Shown here in pieces: positions 49,880 through 62,727 of a stretch of 64,000 bases of DNA. Source of the stretch: Monosporascus cannonballus (Eukaryota > Ascomycota > Sordariomycetes > Xylariales); NCBI GenBank assembly GCA_004154925.1, contig QJNS01000285.1, positions 1 to 64,000 on the forward strand. Direction: 5' to 3'. The first letter of the stretch is position 1. Each line of letters starts with the position of its first letter. Position numbers and translations under genes: made by a program. The notes under the pieces are model-generated. The model saw nothing but the letters and a program-made list of their open reading frames with translations. It searched no databases and was not told the DNA's origin.

Positions 49880-51907
49880 TCATTGCTCCTTGGCAGCCTC
49901 AGCCTCGGTGCTAGCCTCCTTCGCCTCGGCTGCGGGCGGCGCCTGCGATCCTTGCTCTTTCAGCTGCTTGAGTTCACGCTCCAGTGCTTCCACCTTCTCC
50001 TCCCCCGCTTTCTTCTCGCCCTCGAGGCGCTCCACGGTGCCCTCGGTCTCGCGGAGCTTAGTATTCAGCGCCGAGCTCTCACTCTGGCTCTGCTCTTTCT
50101 CCGACTCGAGGTCCGCTGCCCTAGACTCCAGGTCCTTCTTCGCCTGTCATCCTGCTAGTCAGCATTGTCTCGCGCGTAGGGGAGTTGTCGCCCGGCTTAC
50201 CTGTTCAGCTGCTCTTAGGTCTTCCTCGGCCTTAGTGAGCTTGCTCTGCGCCTCTCGCGCCTGGCTACGAAGATCCGAGATCTCGGCCGCCTGCCCATCA
50301 TACTGTCCCTGCAACTTCGCGCGTTCGTCGAGGGCGGACTTGATTTGGTCCTGAAGGGCTGAGGCCTCAGACTTGCCCTTCTCCAGCTCGGCCTCGTGCA
50401 GCTTTTCGAGTGCCTTCTTCTGCTCCACAGCCTCAGCGGCGTCCTTCTTGACAGCTTCCAGGTCCTTGGCAAGGGTCATGTGAGCCTCCTCCAGGGCTCT
50501 GTGTCTTGCTTCCCACTCGGCTGCGTCCTTCTTTGCCGAGACGACACCTTCTTCCGAATCTCTTTTAAGCTTGTCGTGTTCCTCTTGCAGCTCGGCAATT
50601 TTCTGCTGGGCTTCGTCAAGCTCCTGTTTTGCCGATGAGGCGCCCTCTTCCGAATCCTTCTTGAGTTTGTCGTGCGCCTCTTCCAGTTCGGCCAGCTTCT
50701 TCTGAGTCTCGTCAAGGGTTTGTTGGGCCGACAGAGAGCTTTCCTCCGAGCCCTCCTTGAGCCTATCATACGCCTCTTGCAATTCGGCGAGCTTCTGCAG
50801 GGTCTCATCCAGGGTCTGCTTGGCTGACAAGGAGCCCTCTTCCGAATCTTTCTTCAATTGATCAAGGGCCTGTCGCAAACCGGCCAGCTCTTCATGTGCT
50901 GAAGAAAGCGCATCGTCAGAATCCTTCTTGAGCTGGTCGTATGTCTGCTGCAGCTCGCCGAGCTTCGCTTGAGCCACGGCTAGGTCGTTCTTGACCACGG
51001 AAAGCTGTCCAGTGGAGTCATCGCTCAGTTCATCATATACTTGTTGTAATTCCTCAAGCTTTTGTCGGGACTCTGCTAGTTCCTTCTTCGCGGTCGATAG
51101 CTCGTCACTCGAGTCCTTCTGTAGCTTCTCGTATGCTTCTTGAAGATGACTGTGCTTCTGCTCAGAGTCTGATAGGCCCTGTTTTAATGAGGATATCTCT
51201 TGGTCGGATTCACTTCTGAGCTTCTCGTGTGCTTGCTGTAATGCTTGATGCTCATCCCGCGACTTGGCCAGAGCATTCTTCTCATCTTCCAGTGCTTTCG
51301 CCACAGACTCGAGTTCGTTTTTGAGTTTGGCCTGCTCAGCCTCGAGCGTCCCGCGCTGCTGCTCTGCTTCTTCAAGCTGTTTTCGAACTGAAGACAGCTC
51401 GTCTTTCAACGTGTCCTCCAGCGAAGACCGCTGCTGCACAGCATCACCTACTTCCCTCCTGGCAGTCGCGAGCTCTTCCGCAAGCGTTGTCTTCTCGTCC
51501 TGTACCTCCTTGTACTTGGCTTCCAGCTGTGTTAGCTGACCTCTGGCAGCCGCAAGTTCTTGGGAAGTCTTTGCGGCAGCCTCTTCAAGAGTACCACGCT
51601 GCTCCTCCAACTTGTCCTTGCTTTGCTCTAGTTCCGACTCGAGCTTCGTGATCCGTTCTTCATTCTCCTCCTGCGATGAGGTCCATTTGGTCTCAAGCTC
51701 CTCAACCTTCTTCTGCAGGGCTTCCGCTTCCTCGGATACCTCGGTAAGCTTCGCTTTGCTGTCGGCCAACTCCTTTTCTTTGGCTTCCAGGTCCTTCTCC
51801 AGATTCTCAATGCTTTCTTCCCTTTCCGCGATCTTTTTCTCTATCGCTTCCCTCTCCTGCTTGGGAATCGCCTCAGAGGAATAGAAAGTGGAGAGGACGT
51901 TACCCAT
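49880..51907 (-). CDS. Long coiled-coil protein, predicted N-myristoylated, 32-residue repeats
   Basis: Not recognised as a named family. Exons 51907-50201 and 50143-49880 (57-bp GTAAGC...CAG intron) encode 656 residues, almost entirely charged coiled coil (E/K/Q/A-rich). The start MGNVLSTF fits the N-myristoylation pattern with glycine 2 and serine 6. An in-frame ATG at 51955 would hide that glycine and is preceded by poorer context, so 51907 is preferred. Residues 234-482 form about eight tandem units of 32 residues (one is 25), each with a (S)-E-E/D-x-x-x-S-A-K core and ending D-x-L-K-x-D. The tail is Ala/Glu-rich. It could be a membrane-attached tether or scaffold. This is inference only. 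Confidence 0.85.
50462..51208 (-). repeat. In-frame tandem repeat, 96-bp unit
   Basis: About eight diverged 96-bp units inside the coiled-coil gene encode 32-residue repeats (protein positions 234-482). The three units covering residues 355-450 are the most alike, suggesting recent duplication. One unit is short by seven residues (330-354), exactly one heptad. Confidence 0.8.
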
Positions 51908-52380
51908 GTCGGCTGCGGGGGGGAGGGGGGGATTGGCAAGTAAAAAGTCGATCAATTAGGATTAGACGTTCCCTGGGGTCTACTTCTCGGGTAGGATTGA
52001 AGAAACCTCGCAGCGGAGTGGGCTTCACAGTCAATGAAGCAAGAAGAGTGAAAAGACACCGAGGGGTATTAGTGACCGGTGAACGGAAAGCGGGAAGAAG
52101 GCGAGAGACGGTCAAGTTTTTTTTCCCTACTCAATTGGGAGAGGGGTGGAGGAGGGGTGAGATGGTACCAAGGAAAAGGGTCCATGCGGCGGTCAAAGCT
52201 AACCACATGAAATGGTCACCGAGGCGATTAAACAAACAGGTGGGGCTGACAGCCGGGAAAGAACATTCATTACCTTACATTAGATTACCTCAGCTAGCTC
52301 AGACCTCTGCTGGCTCGTTTCTATTTTTGATGTACTTTTATGTATTACGCCAAGACGCCAAAATTAACTGATCAAATAGC
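51908..52380. promoter_or_regulatory. Promoter of coiled-coil gene and right border of the island
   Basis: Upstream DNA of the coiled-coil gene. Just before the ATG the minus strand has a C-rich tract ending CCCGCAG, which could be a 5'UTR intron acceptor. GC-balanced sequence stops at about 52370 and RIP-type AT-rich DNA begins within 30 bases. A plus-strand frame at 51997-52371 has no recognisable content. Confidence 0.6.
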
Positions 52381-53473
52381 GTATCTTCGTAACGAATTAA
52401 CAAGGCCTAAATTTAAATTATAAAAAAACGTTTCCGTTTCATATGTATTTCTAAAAATAATTATTTAAAATTCAATATCAATTAATATATAGAAAAACAT
52501 TTTCGAAAATATTTAACTTAAACTTTAAGTTTAATATTATTAAATTGAAATTTAATAAATTTATTAATTATAACTTTCATTTAATAATAACAATGTAAAT
52601 ATTTTATATATAATTTTGATAGATAATTTTAAAAAAAATTAATTAAATATAAAAATTTCGTTTCTTATATTTTTATTTATCCGAATTATTAATTTTACGA
52701 TATAATTATAAAAAAATAGAATATTCTTATCGTTATAATATAATTGGTTAAAATTTAATGAATTTAATATTTGAAATATTTATCAAAGCTAAATTAGTAT
52801 ATATATATTTATTAATTTATTTATGTTTGTCAGAATAAAATCAAAGGCGATACGATTATGTTTAAGTTTAAAAAATAAATAGCCGTAATATTATCATAGT
52901 GGCAATAATATATTTATCGATTATATTATCGTATCCCAGGTTTTTTTTAATATATTCAATGTAGAAAAACGCCGTTTTAGAATTATTTTATCCGTGCGGA
53001 TTTTTATTATTACAATGTAATTATAACAAATATACAAATAATTACACTCGGAACGGGTTTATAAGTAAAATATGACAATGGTGATTTATAAAAAATAAAA
53101 ATATATTTAAATGTATTATGATAATACTATTTTATTTTTGGAAAAGGTATTTAAAAAAACATTATATATAATAACTATATTATAGTAACTCTAAAACCGT
53201 TTGTGTTTAAAATATATATAAAAGGGAAATTTTAAATCATATTTTTATTTTGTTTATTGAATTATTTCCAAATAAGAAATTATATATAAAGTTGAAATTT
53301 TCTTTAATATATATATATATATATATAATTTTTCATATTCTGTAATAAAAATTCCTGTAAAAACCTATAAAACGGAATTAAACAATTATAAATTAATATC
53401 AGGTCTTGTTTTGCAAGTATTATTATTTTTGGAAATCTTTTTTAAATTAAATTAGCGCAATAGTAAAAGTTAT

Positions 53474-53540
53474 TTAGCCATAGCTATGCCGCAGGCGCAG
53501 TCAAACTCTTTAAAATAGGGCCTGATTTTAATAAAGTAAA
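53474..53540 (+). repeat. Dispersed repeat R1, right copy
   Basis: Direct-orientation match to 967-1034 on the other side of the gene island, sharing AAAATAGGGCCTGATTTTA. Confidence 0.7.
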
Positions 53541-55639
53541 TATTAGAAAAGAGCTGCCTTGTTCGAGTAATATTTTAAGGCTAAGCCCCTGGCCTACTTC
53601 CTTAGTTAACGCACTGTTTATAGTGCTATTTAAATATTATATAGTACTTACAAAAATAATAAGTTAGGGCTTTATATGTAAAATAAATAATAATTTTAAA
53701 TTTCGAATAATTGCTGAAATATATTTATATGTACAATTAAATTATTTGTTAATTAATATACAAATTGTAAAAACTATATACATTTTATAAAATAGAGCAT
53801 ATAAACGTTTAAGATATAGCCTTTATATAAAGTTATATGTTTACAAAACACGTTTAATATTTGTTTTTTTTAAAATTGTTATGCTTTTTCTATTTTAAAA
53901 AATAACGTAAAAATTTTCTTGTTTTTAAATTATTATTTTTAAAACAATTTATCGATAACTTCGAAACCTTTTCTTAAAAAAGTATTTAGTTATTTTATTG
54001 ATTATCAAAACTTATTTCTGTTTACCCGGTCTCTAAATATCAGGTTAACGAGTTCTATCGTTTTTAATACATTATTATTAGAAATCGAATCTTTACTTTT
54101 AATACTTAATTTTATAATTTAAATTCTATAATCTGTTTATTGTATATTTGTTATATTCTTTTTATAATATATATTCACCTTAATATTAACCTTAATTCTA
54201 ATCTTATTTTACTGTTATTTTTATATTTTGAGATTCAATATATGCAAAGAGTTATATTTATAAAAATGAAAACTTTCAATTTCATATTTATTTATTATTT
54301 TGATTCAAAACTTTAATAACACTGTTAGAAAATATATACGTCCATTTACTACCTCCTTAGTCTTTAAAATTAAAGGATAATATTTTTAAAAGTACGTTAG
54401 TCGAAATTAGTTACTCTGAAACTTTAAAATTATTTCAAATTTTAAATAATAAATATCCTTAAAAAGAAATAAACGGTCCGCAAAATAAACGTATGCATTT
54501 TAATATAAATACGAAAATATTAATACTAGCGTTCATAGATAAAATACTTTTTTACATATGCCTGAAAATAAAATTTATTTTAATTTATCTTAAACAAGAA
54601 TTTTTTTCTTCTAATCGAAAACAGGAATTTCTTTCTATGTTTTTATTACAAACCGATGCGGTAAATGCAAATAGTGTAACGGCCGTTATTTTATAAATAA
54701 TAAAAGGCGTAAATTTGAAAACCAAATCCTATTTTAAATTAGGTATTGAAAACACAAATGATTTAAACTTAATTTCTGGTATATAATTTTGCGTATAATT
54801 TACTTGTGTTTAAAATTTCAAAACCCCTTTTAAAATTTTGTTATCGGTGTTTCGAAACAAAATCCGACGTCGTTATTTCGTGTTCCGCTACGAAACTTAT
54901 TTAGAATTTTTGGAAAAAAAAGTCTTCTTACTTTATTATATTTTTTTTAAAATTATAACGAAAAGTAACCATGTTTTAAGTTCGTTAATTTCTTTTAAAT
55001 CCGTTTAATTAAATGTCGTTTTCATTTATATAAAACCGATAAACTTTATTTTAAAACAACAGATAAGATTAGAACCGATTTTAAAACAAATCGTGTTATA
55101 AAAATAATAACAGTTATTACAGTTACTTGTTTAAATATAAATAACTGTATTTATTTATATAATGATTAACAAACTATTGGAAATTACAAATATATTTATA
55201 ACAGATTCAAATATAAATAACTGGAAAAGTATGAAATCATTTAATACTTATTTTTATATAATATATTTTCAATTTTAATAAATCAGTATTAAGTATTATA
55301 AGTAACACATATAAAATATTCGAAATCTAAATTAAAATCTGTTTCATTTTACAACGTAAATTTGATATATTTTAAAACCTCGAAATTTTTATAAATTATA
55401 TTAATGTAATGAAATATTAGTATAAGGCAAAACCATGTGACATTTATAAATTTATTTATAAATTAATATTTATTAAAACGGATTTTAATAACAGTAAACT
55501 CGGTTATTTCTCTTTATTTAATAATAACGCTACTTATTTCATCTTGATTTTTTTAGATTTCGATAATTTTTAAGAAAAATCATTTATAGTTTTATTAGGA
55601 AATATAACAATATTATTAACGGTATTATCTCGCCATTAA

Positions 55640-55745
55640 GGACCCTGCCGAACCGTGGCCAGCGAGCATAAGGTTTATCAGAATCGACGCTTGTTAGCAA
55701 CTATATATCAGTCGACTTTGAAGTAAAGCTTTACGTAACCGACTT
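55640..55745 (+). repeat. Dispersed repeat R3, right copy
   Basis: Match to 17160-17275. It retains more G+C, for example GCCGAACCGTGGCCAGCGAG, than its partner. Confidence 0.65.
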
Positions 55746-57585
55746 ACAATTTATCTTAGTTTCAAATATTATTAATTAATTGTTGCATTCGAAATTATTA
55801 ATTATGATATTAATTCTATAAGTTACATCGTATAATATTTATTTATATATTTAACTAAACTGTAAAAATTGTAACTGAAGGTTCAATATACTTTATATAA
55901 TTTATTTAATAATTTTAAATTTAATATTTATTCTATAATATTTTTATAAATATTCATTTAGGTAAATAATTTTTGAAAATAATTTTGTATTTAGACGTTT
56001 AAAATATAATACAATTTTAAATTTTAACTGTTATTCTTCTAGAACATCTAATAAAATCGCAATTAAAATATAAAAGGTTTTATAAATAATAATGTTAAAA
56101 CTTATTAATTTTATATTATATTATATGTAATTAAGTATTTGTTCCAAAAAGACGTTTAATATTTAATGCTACTTTAGTATAATATTGGACATTTTAAAAC
56201 TAATAATTTATTAAAACATTCTTAAAACAATTAAAAAAATAATTTTACTTTGTATCCGGGGTTATAAAACAATAAATTAAAAATATATATAATTAGAACA
56301 ATTTTCAAATTTATAATTTAACCAAATTCAATTTATTTGTAAAAATAGAAATAACAATATTATAAATATTAACAAAAACCGATAATATGAACGAATTTTG
56401 TTAAAAGATATTACATGGTAAATAGAAAAAGCTAAATCTAACTTAAACGTAAAAATAAGGCAAATCTTATTTTAATAATTTTCATAATATTAAACAATAT
56501 TATATACTAAGATGTTTTAATTTAAACTCTTTTAAAATTATATGCTTTTTTCGTTATCAAGGTTTATTATATACTTTTCATTAATATTTATAAATATTTT
56601 TATAAATTCTGTTTTAAATTCAAGTAAATATTGATGCGTATAATAAATATTATACATAATACCATTGAAACATTTTTCTATAATATAACATTATTTACAA
56701 ATCGTTCATAAATATGTTAAAAGATTTATAAATGAAAATAGTATTGTCGAAATTTATATTAATACATGTATTGTAAATATTTTTAAAAAGTTTATATAAT
56801 TAAAAATATTTAAAAATTTATATCAAAGAATTTTTAAAATATTTTAATGTAAATTAATTACAGCTTAAAGTTTTGAATAAAGATAAAGATTCTATTTTAA
56901 TTTTTTAAAAAAAATCTCAATAAATATTACGATTTTTTATATAACTATAAGTTTTTAATTTTTTTATTCAGTACACGTTGATTGCTTAATTTATATGTAG
57001 AAATATGTGATATAACATTATTTTAGGTATATTTTTCATTAATATTTTAAAATTTAATTATTTTTCGATATTCTTTTCGATTAGCGGCACTTTATTCGTA
57101 TTAACGAAAATAAAATAATAAACTAATAAACTTCTATTATACTAAATTTTCCATATAAAGAACTAAGGTAATAAAAACCTTTTCGCTACGAAACGTCCAA
57201 AAATAGTAATTTTCCCCTTTCGGAACGGCGGTTTATGAAAGTTTATCGGCCGTTTACGGGCCCAAAAATAACGAAAAGTGGGTAAGAAAAACGAAGGCGT
57301 TTCGGTTTTTTTCGATAAAAGATATATATTATGTTTTCTTTATTTTGGAACATATTTTCCGTTTGGTTTTTCTTTTATTAAAATACGACGTATTATAACA
57401 TTTTATAATATTTCCAGGCAAAAAACGCAGACCATATATAAGTAAACGAACTTAGACTTCCAAAAATTATTTATCTTGAAAAATTATCAATCAATTAGGA
57501 TTTGTTCTAACAGAAATAACAGTAACTATTAGCATTTAGCGCGTTAAAATATACCTAGCTGGTTGGCCGGTTGATACGTAAGATT

Positions 57586-58325
57586 TGATAGTAATGGCTT
57601 GATTTCTAGAAGAAGAGAAACAGCGGAGACGCTGTTATTCAACAGATATAGTACAAGAGTCTTGACGTTATCCAGTCCCTATGACCTGCCATATTATCTG
57701 CCCCTCCGTACAAGACACAAGACGACGCCTTCGTCGTTACATTCAAAATACCGTTAACAAAGGAAACGTCCTAAATAAGTATACAGCCCGAAAGCCAAGA
57801 TTCCATTCCAAGATATGTAACCTATATAACCGGAGATAACGGTCGGCGTAAAAGTTAATAATTCGTCAGTTAAGATACCGTAAAAGTAACGGTTACAGCG
57901 AAAGTCGCTAATAATTCGAATCAACGTATTATCGAATAATTATTGAATAACAATTTAAAATTTTTATTTAAAACAAATAAAAAAAACTTTATTGATAATT
58001 TATTAATAACAAAAAATAACTAAGCCTCGACACGTTACCGAGCAGAATAACCGTCGAAAACGATTCGGCCTCAAATTGTTAAAAAAATATGTAAATAACG
58101 AATTATCGAATTAAAGAGATTAAGTTAAAAGACGGTGCGTAAAAACATAAATTATTAAGCAAAAGATATTATGAAATAATACGTATTTTTGGTAATAATA
58201 ACTGAATTATAAAGAAAAGACAAGTAACAGAAATTTTATTATTTAATAGATATAATATAAAAGTTCTAACGTTATCTAATTCTTAAAACTTGCCATACTA
58301 CCTATATAACGACTATTAAAACTTA
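57586..58325 (+). mobile_element. Small LTR element, family F (approximate ends)
   Basis: Direct repeats of about 135 bp (57586 to about 57720, and 58190 to about 58325) share the order TAATAGATAT/CAACAGATAT, A(A/G)AGT(C/T)(C/T)T, CGTTATC and TTGCCATA/CTGCCATA. The left copy has near-normal G+C while the right one is heavily AT-shifted. The roughly 470-bp interior keeps CpG-rich blocks but no recognisable protein. This fits a TRIM-like element. Ends and target-site duplication are unresolved. Confidence 0.55.
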
Positions 58326-61300
58326 TTTACAATAAACTTATATATTTAAATTTTTAAAAACGTTCGATTATATCAAATAAATTCAACCTGATTTAATCAA
58401 TTATATATTTTAATATTTGAATAACACCTTATTAAAATTATAATTTTAATTTAAATATATTTTATACCTTACGAATTTAACTAAGAAACGCATTACTAAA
58501 TTCAATAACTGCTTGCCAAATTGTAAAATTGAATAATAATAATAAATATATTTATATATTTATATAATTTTATAAAAAGTATTTCTAGCGAAATTTAAAG
58601 CTATTTAGAAAAATACTATATTAGTATTAGGTTTAAACTTTATAACAATTTAAAGGGTATTATTTTTTAAAAATAAAAATAACTAACACCTTTTTTCATA
58701 GCAAAATATTTTTTGCAAGTAGGTTTGAAAAACAATTAACAAAATTACGAAAAAATTATAATATTTATAATAAAGTAACCAAAACTATTAAATTATTAAA
58801 ATGTGTTTCCGTGGTTTGAAAATAATAAACGAATAACATAAATAATATTTTTAATTGTTTAAATTTCTGATACACAATATATTCCTTTCCTATTTTAAAA
58901 CTAATTTAGTAACGAAATAACACAGTAAAAGTCAAGAAATGGTAAATCTTTTAAATGTGATATATCTTTTTAAATTAATTTATTACATTATTATTTTTTT
59001 AATGAAAATCAAGTTATTATTATTAAAATCTTACATATTATTTAGTAACTTTTTTGCCCAAAAGTTTATGTTTTTACGTACAGTCCTTTAACCATTTATT
59101 CGATAATATATTAACGATTTTTGTTGAAACTGTTATATTTACGGTAACTTAATTAATAAAGTATTAGTTCTTACGCCGATGCTTATTTCCGGCTATATAG
59201 GTTACGTATTTTAAAATAAAACTTTGGCTTTCGAGCTATATATTTATTTAAATCGGTTTTCTATTACCGCTATTTTCGATAATAATAATAAAAACGTTAT
59301 TTTTCTTTTAATACGGAAAAAAGTAATAGCGATATGTTATATAATTTAAAAAACTATAAATATTTAATAAAAATTAAGTTATTAGTATTAAAGCTTTACG
59401 CATTATTTAATAACATTTTTGATTTAAAAACTTGTACTTTTACGTACGGTTCTTTAATTTAATACATCCAATTTGACCATTCGTTACTTGCCTCTTTTTC
59501 GACGGTTCAAAGCCGAATTCTTTTAACGGTTATTCTATTTGGTAGCGGTTCAAAATTTAATTATCTTTTAATATTATCGAATTAACGCCAATGGTTTTTA
59601 TTTACATTTATTCAAATTATTAGTCATTTCTGCCATAATTATTATTTTTACGGTATTTTAACTAACAAACTATCAACGTTTACGCCAACCGTTATCTCCG
59701 GCTATATGGGCTACGTATTTTCAAATTGAGTTTTGGCCTTCAGGCTATAAATTTATTTAAAGCCTTTCCTTTATTAACAATATTTTAAATCATAATACCT
59801 GAAGTGTTATTGTTTGTGATGAAAAGCAAAAAATATAATAAGAATTAAATAAGGTTAACACTTTTATTGATTATATATCTTTTAAATTAGTAATGTTTCT
59901 GCTAATGTTCTCTTTTAGAAATTAAGCTATTATTGTCAAAATCTTACGTATTACGAAAGCAGAATATTTAAATCTATGAAAATAATTTATTAATACTTTT
60001 CAAATAATTATAAAAAACATGGTTGTTAATTAGTTACTAATAATTTAATCACAAACTAAAAGTTGTAATTTGTAGTTAGTTAATAACCAAACGAAAAACT
60101 AAATTATATAAAGTTAATTTGTATTACTATTAGTAACTAAATTCTTATTTACTTAATATATATATTTGTTTTGAAAACGAATTTTTATATAGCTATTTTA
60201 AAAATGTTAAAATTTTTATTTTGTTTAATATCATATAATATTTTTATTAAGTTTTATATACGTTGTAATTGGTTAACCACGTGAATAAAACAGTTAATCC
60301 AAATTACTAGATCAAAATTAACACAAAGGAAATACTTAATATTAAATATTTGTTTTTAAGTTATTAAAATATTTTTTAATTGTAAAGTTAATCCAGCAAA
60401 AGCCGATTATTTTATAACTATACTATACGTATGTATTTGTAGAAAAAAAGAGGCTTATTAAACCATAAAAATTTCCTATTTATATAATATAAAAAAGGGA
60501 GAAAGTTTTACTTCTCTATATAAAACTCAAATTCCGTTATCGACTTCAAAATAAAAGGCGTCAATATTTATAGCAACGATATTAACGTTATATCAAATAA
60601 CAAAATTAGCAGGAAAACGAAAACCGTAAACTCGAAGGAAAATGAATCTTAAAAGGATAAGCCAAAATGACACTAATACAAAATACGGGATAGAACTCTT
60701 AAAATTAAAAAGGCCATATTACAAAATCTTTTGGGTTAAAACACCCATAACATTTAATTTGGAGAAAATGGGAAAAATATTAACTTTTAAATAATCTTAA
60801 ATATGAATAATATTGCGGATTAATAAACATACAAACAAATACGCAGGCGAAATATATACAATAATATTTATTACGTATTTAACTTGTGTATTTGGTTTAG
60901 CTTGGAATATATGGCCTGAACCTACATGTACCTTGAATTACATATTTAACGTAAATAATAACGATCTTAATTAACAAAAAATATTTTAAAAGCATTATAT
61001 AAAATATATAACATAAGGCAACTTTTTTTTAAAAAAAGGAAAAGAAATACAACGCAGAACTTGCACCTTTAAATGAGTAACTAAGCGTATAACAAAGTAT
61101 TTAATAAACGAAAAATGAGTTTCGAGAAAAAGAATTGTCTTTGCGAACAAACCAAAAAATATATATATAATTCGTATTTCGTTTTATATTGCTACGCGTT
61201 GTTATATTACTTATTATATCTTGAAGAGAATACATAAAATAAATAGATATTTTACGATTTAGTTTAGCTATATTGTGTGAAATAGAATTATAAAGCATTT

Positions 61301-62350
61301 TTTTCACTAAAACACGTCGGTATTTATACAGAAAAAACAAGGATTCAATTTTATGTTTGTAAAAATTACGTAATGAAAAGTTATTTTCGGAAATTAAAAC
61401 AACCCGATATTACGTAAACTAGAAAAGGCCCTAACTATTTTTGAGAAATATAATTTAAGTTATTATTATTCAAAAATACCATGTGTTTTGGCGTAGAAAC
61501 CACTGACATAATATTTCTATACATTAACGATTTTCTGCATTTTGGACTGAACAAACTATGTTTCGAAAGCATTGTAAATGTTATCATAAGTAACGTATCT
61601 ATAAATAATTTTAAAACGACAAATCAATGTTTGGAAATACATAATATTCGATGATTCGAAATAATAAATATATGTTTTACTTACATAATAAAGCATTACC
61701 AAAGTATTAACAAACATTAAATTGATATGACGAGAAAGTTCACTTCTTTCGATAGAAATATTGAATTATTGCGCAATTAATTAAAAGGTACAGTAAATAA
61801 AAGCCATATTTCTACTTATACGAACGTTTATAATAAATGTAACTTGTGTAAATATATCGTTGAATATAATATAACGTTTAAACCGTTGATTTAAGCCCAA
61901 CTCATAAGTGATGTATGGAAAAATATTGAAAATATATTAAACGTTTTCCGATATACATTAGCAATATTTTTTTGTATATTACAAATTAAATAAATTATAC
62001 AACTATTATTTATACCATCAACTAGGTTTCTTTTCAACAATGAACTTAAGCCGTACGAATAATACCAGTATAATTTTTCTGTTAGTTATATTATATTTAT
62101 ATTTATGAATTTTAAATTTAAATATTAATATAGTAAAAATTAATTACGCTATGTAAACTTTGACGCTAATTATGCAACATGAAATATAAAGTTTATTACA
62201 AAAACAAATAAAAACTCTTCTCGAAAATTTTAGGTTAAAATTTAAAGGTTTTCTTATTATAAATTAAAAATTCAAATATAAAAACTAAACTAAAAAACAC
62301 GTTATTATTGGAAGAAAGGGTTATATATGTATTAAACTTTATGATATATA
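58326..62350. other. AT-rich desert with tandem repeat R2
   Basis: Gene-free. It contains the R2 array (58960-59960) and a CpG-containing stretch at about 60480-60780 that may be a decayed element but shows no readable domain. The 79-residue minus-strand frame at 61101-61340 has no recognisable content. Confidence 0.7.
58960..59960. repeat. Repeat R2, right locus, tandem units
   Basis: Unit starts with ATATATCTTTT and AAGTTATTATTATTAAAATC-like motifs occur at about 58963, 59330 and 59868, with unit bodies between them that match each other and the left locus at 2010-2680. Blocks such as TTTTTACGTAC(A/G)G(T/C)CTTTAA recur. Differences are mainly transitions. The arrangement suggests a tandem array of roughly 370-600-bp units, later mutated. 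Confidence 0.7.
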
Positions 62351-62727
62351 TGTTACGACCTGACAGGCTCCGGCCTCAGGAAACAGTCAACGAGGATGAT
62401 ACGGACCACCTCTCGGGTCACGTAATAAATGCTTAGCGAAAATCTGCTAAGCACGACTAATTAGCACTAAGTAACCGCTTAACAAGAATTCACTAAGTAC
62501 GGTTAAGCAAAAATAAGCAGTAATACTAAAAATTAATATATATATGCTTATTATTTCTATAATTTAAATAACTTTAGCTTATAATAACAATTCGTTACTA
62601 AGGCATTTTTAGTATTACGAAACGTAATACGTTATTATATTTATTACTTAGATTTTTACGATATTCCTGTTAACATAAACCCGTATAACTAAGGTTTAAT
62701 AATTGGTTAAACCCTTTAACCGTTATA
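62351..62727 (+). repeat. 5' LTR, family B relative
   Basis: About 377 bp. It shares CGGCCTC, ATAATTTAAATAA, TATTACGAAACGTAAT and the GGTTAAACC end with 17691-18043. The first 130 bases remain GC-rich. Confidence 0.85.

Larger units (their letters stand above)
52381..57585. other. AT-rich RIP-degraded desert, right part
   Basis: Gene-free AT-rich sequence. It contains repeat R1 (53474-53540) and repeat R3 (about 55640-55745). A CpG-retaining stretch at about 57170-57310 looks like an old repeat fragment. The 67-residue frame at 54493-54696 has no recognisable domain and is probably chance. Nothing else could be supported. Confidence 0.75.

Noticed and set aside
51997..52371. 124-residue plus-strand frame upstream of the coiled-coil gene
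   Set aside because: It lies in the promoter/border region, is basic and low complexity, and has no homology that I recognise.
54493..54696. 67-residue plus-strand frame in the right desert
   Set aside because: No recognisable motif. Composition alone explains its length.
58960..59960. CRISPR-like array
   Set aside because: Repeat units are hundreds of bases long, diverged and in eukaryotic RIP DNA. There is no short-repeat/spacer structure.
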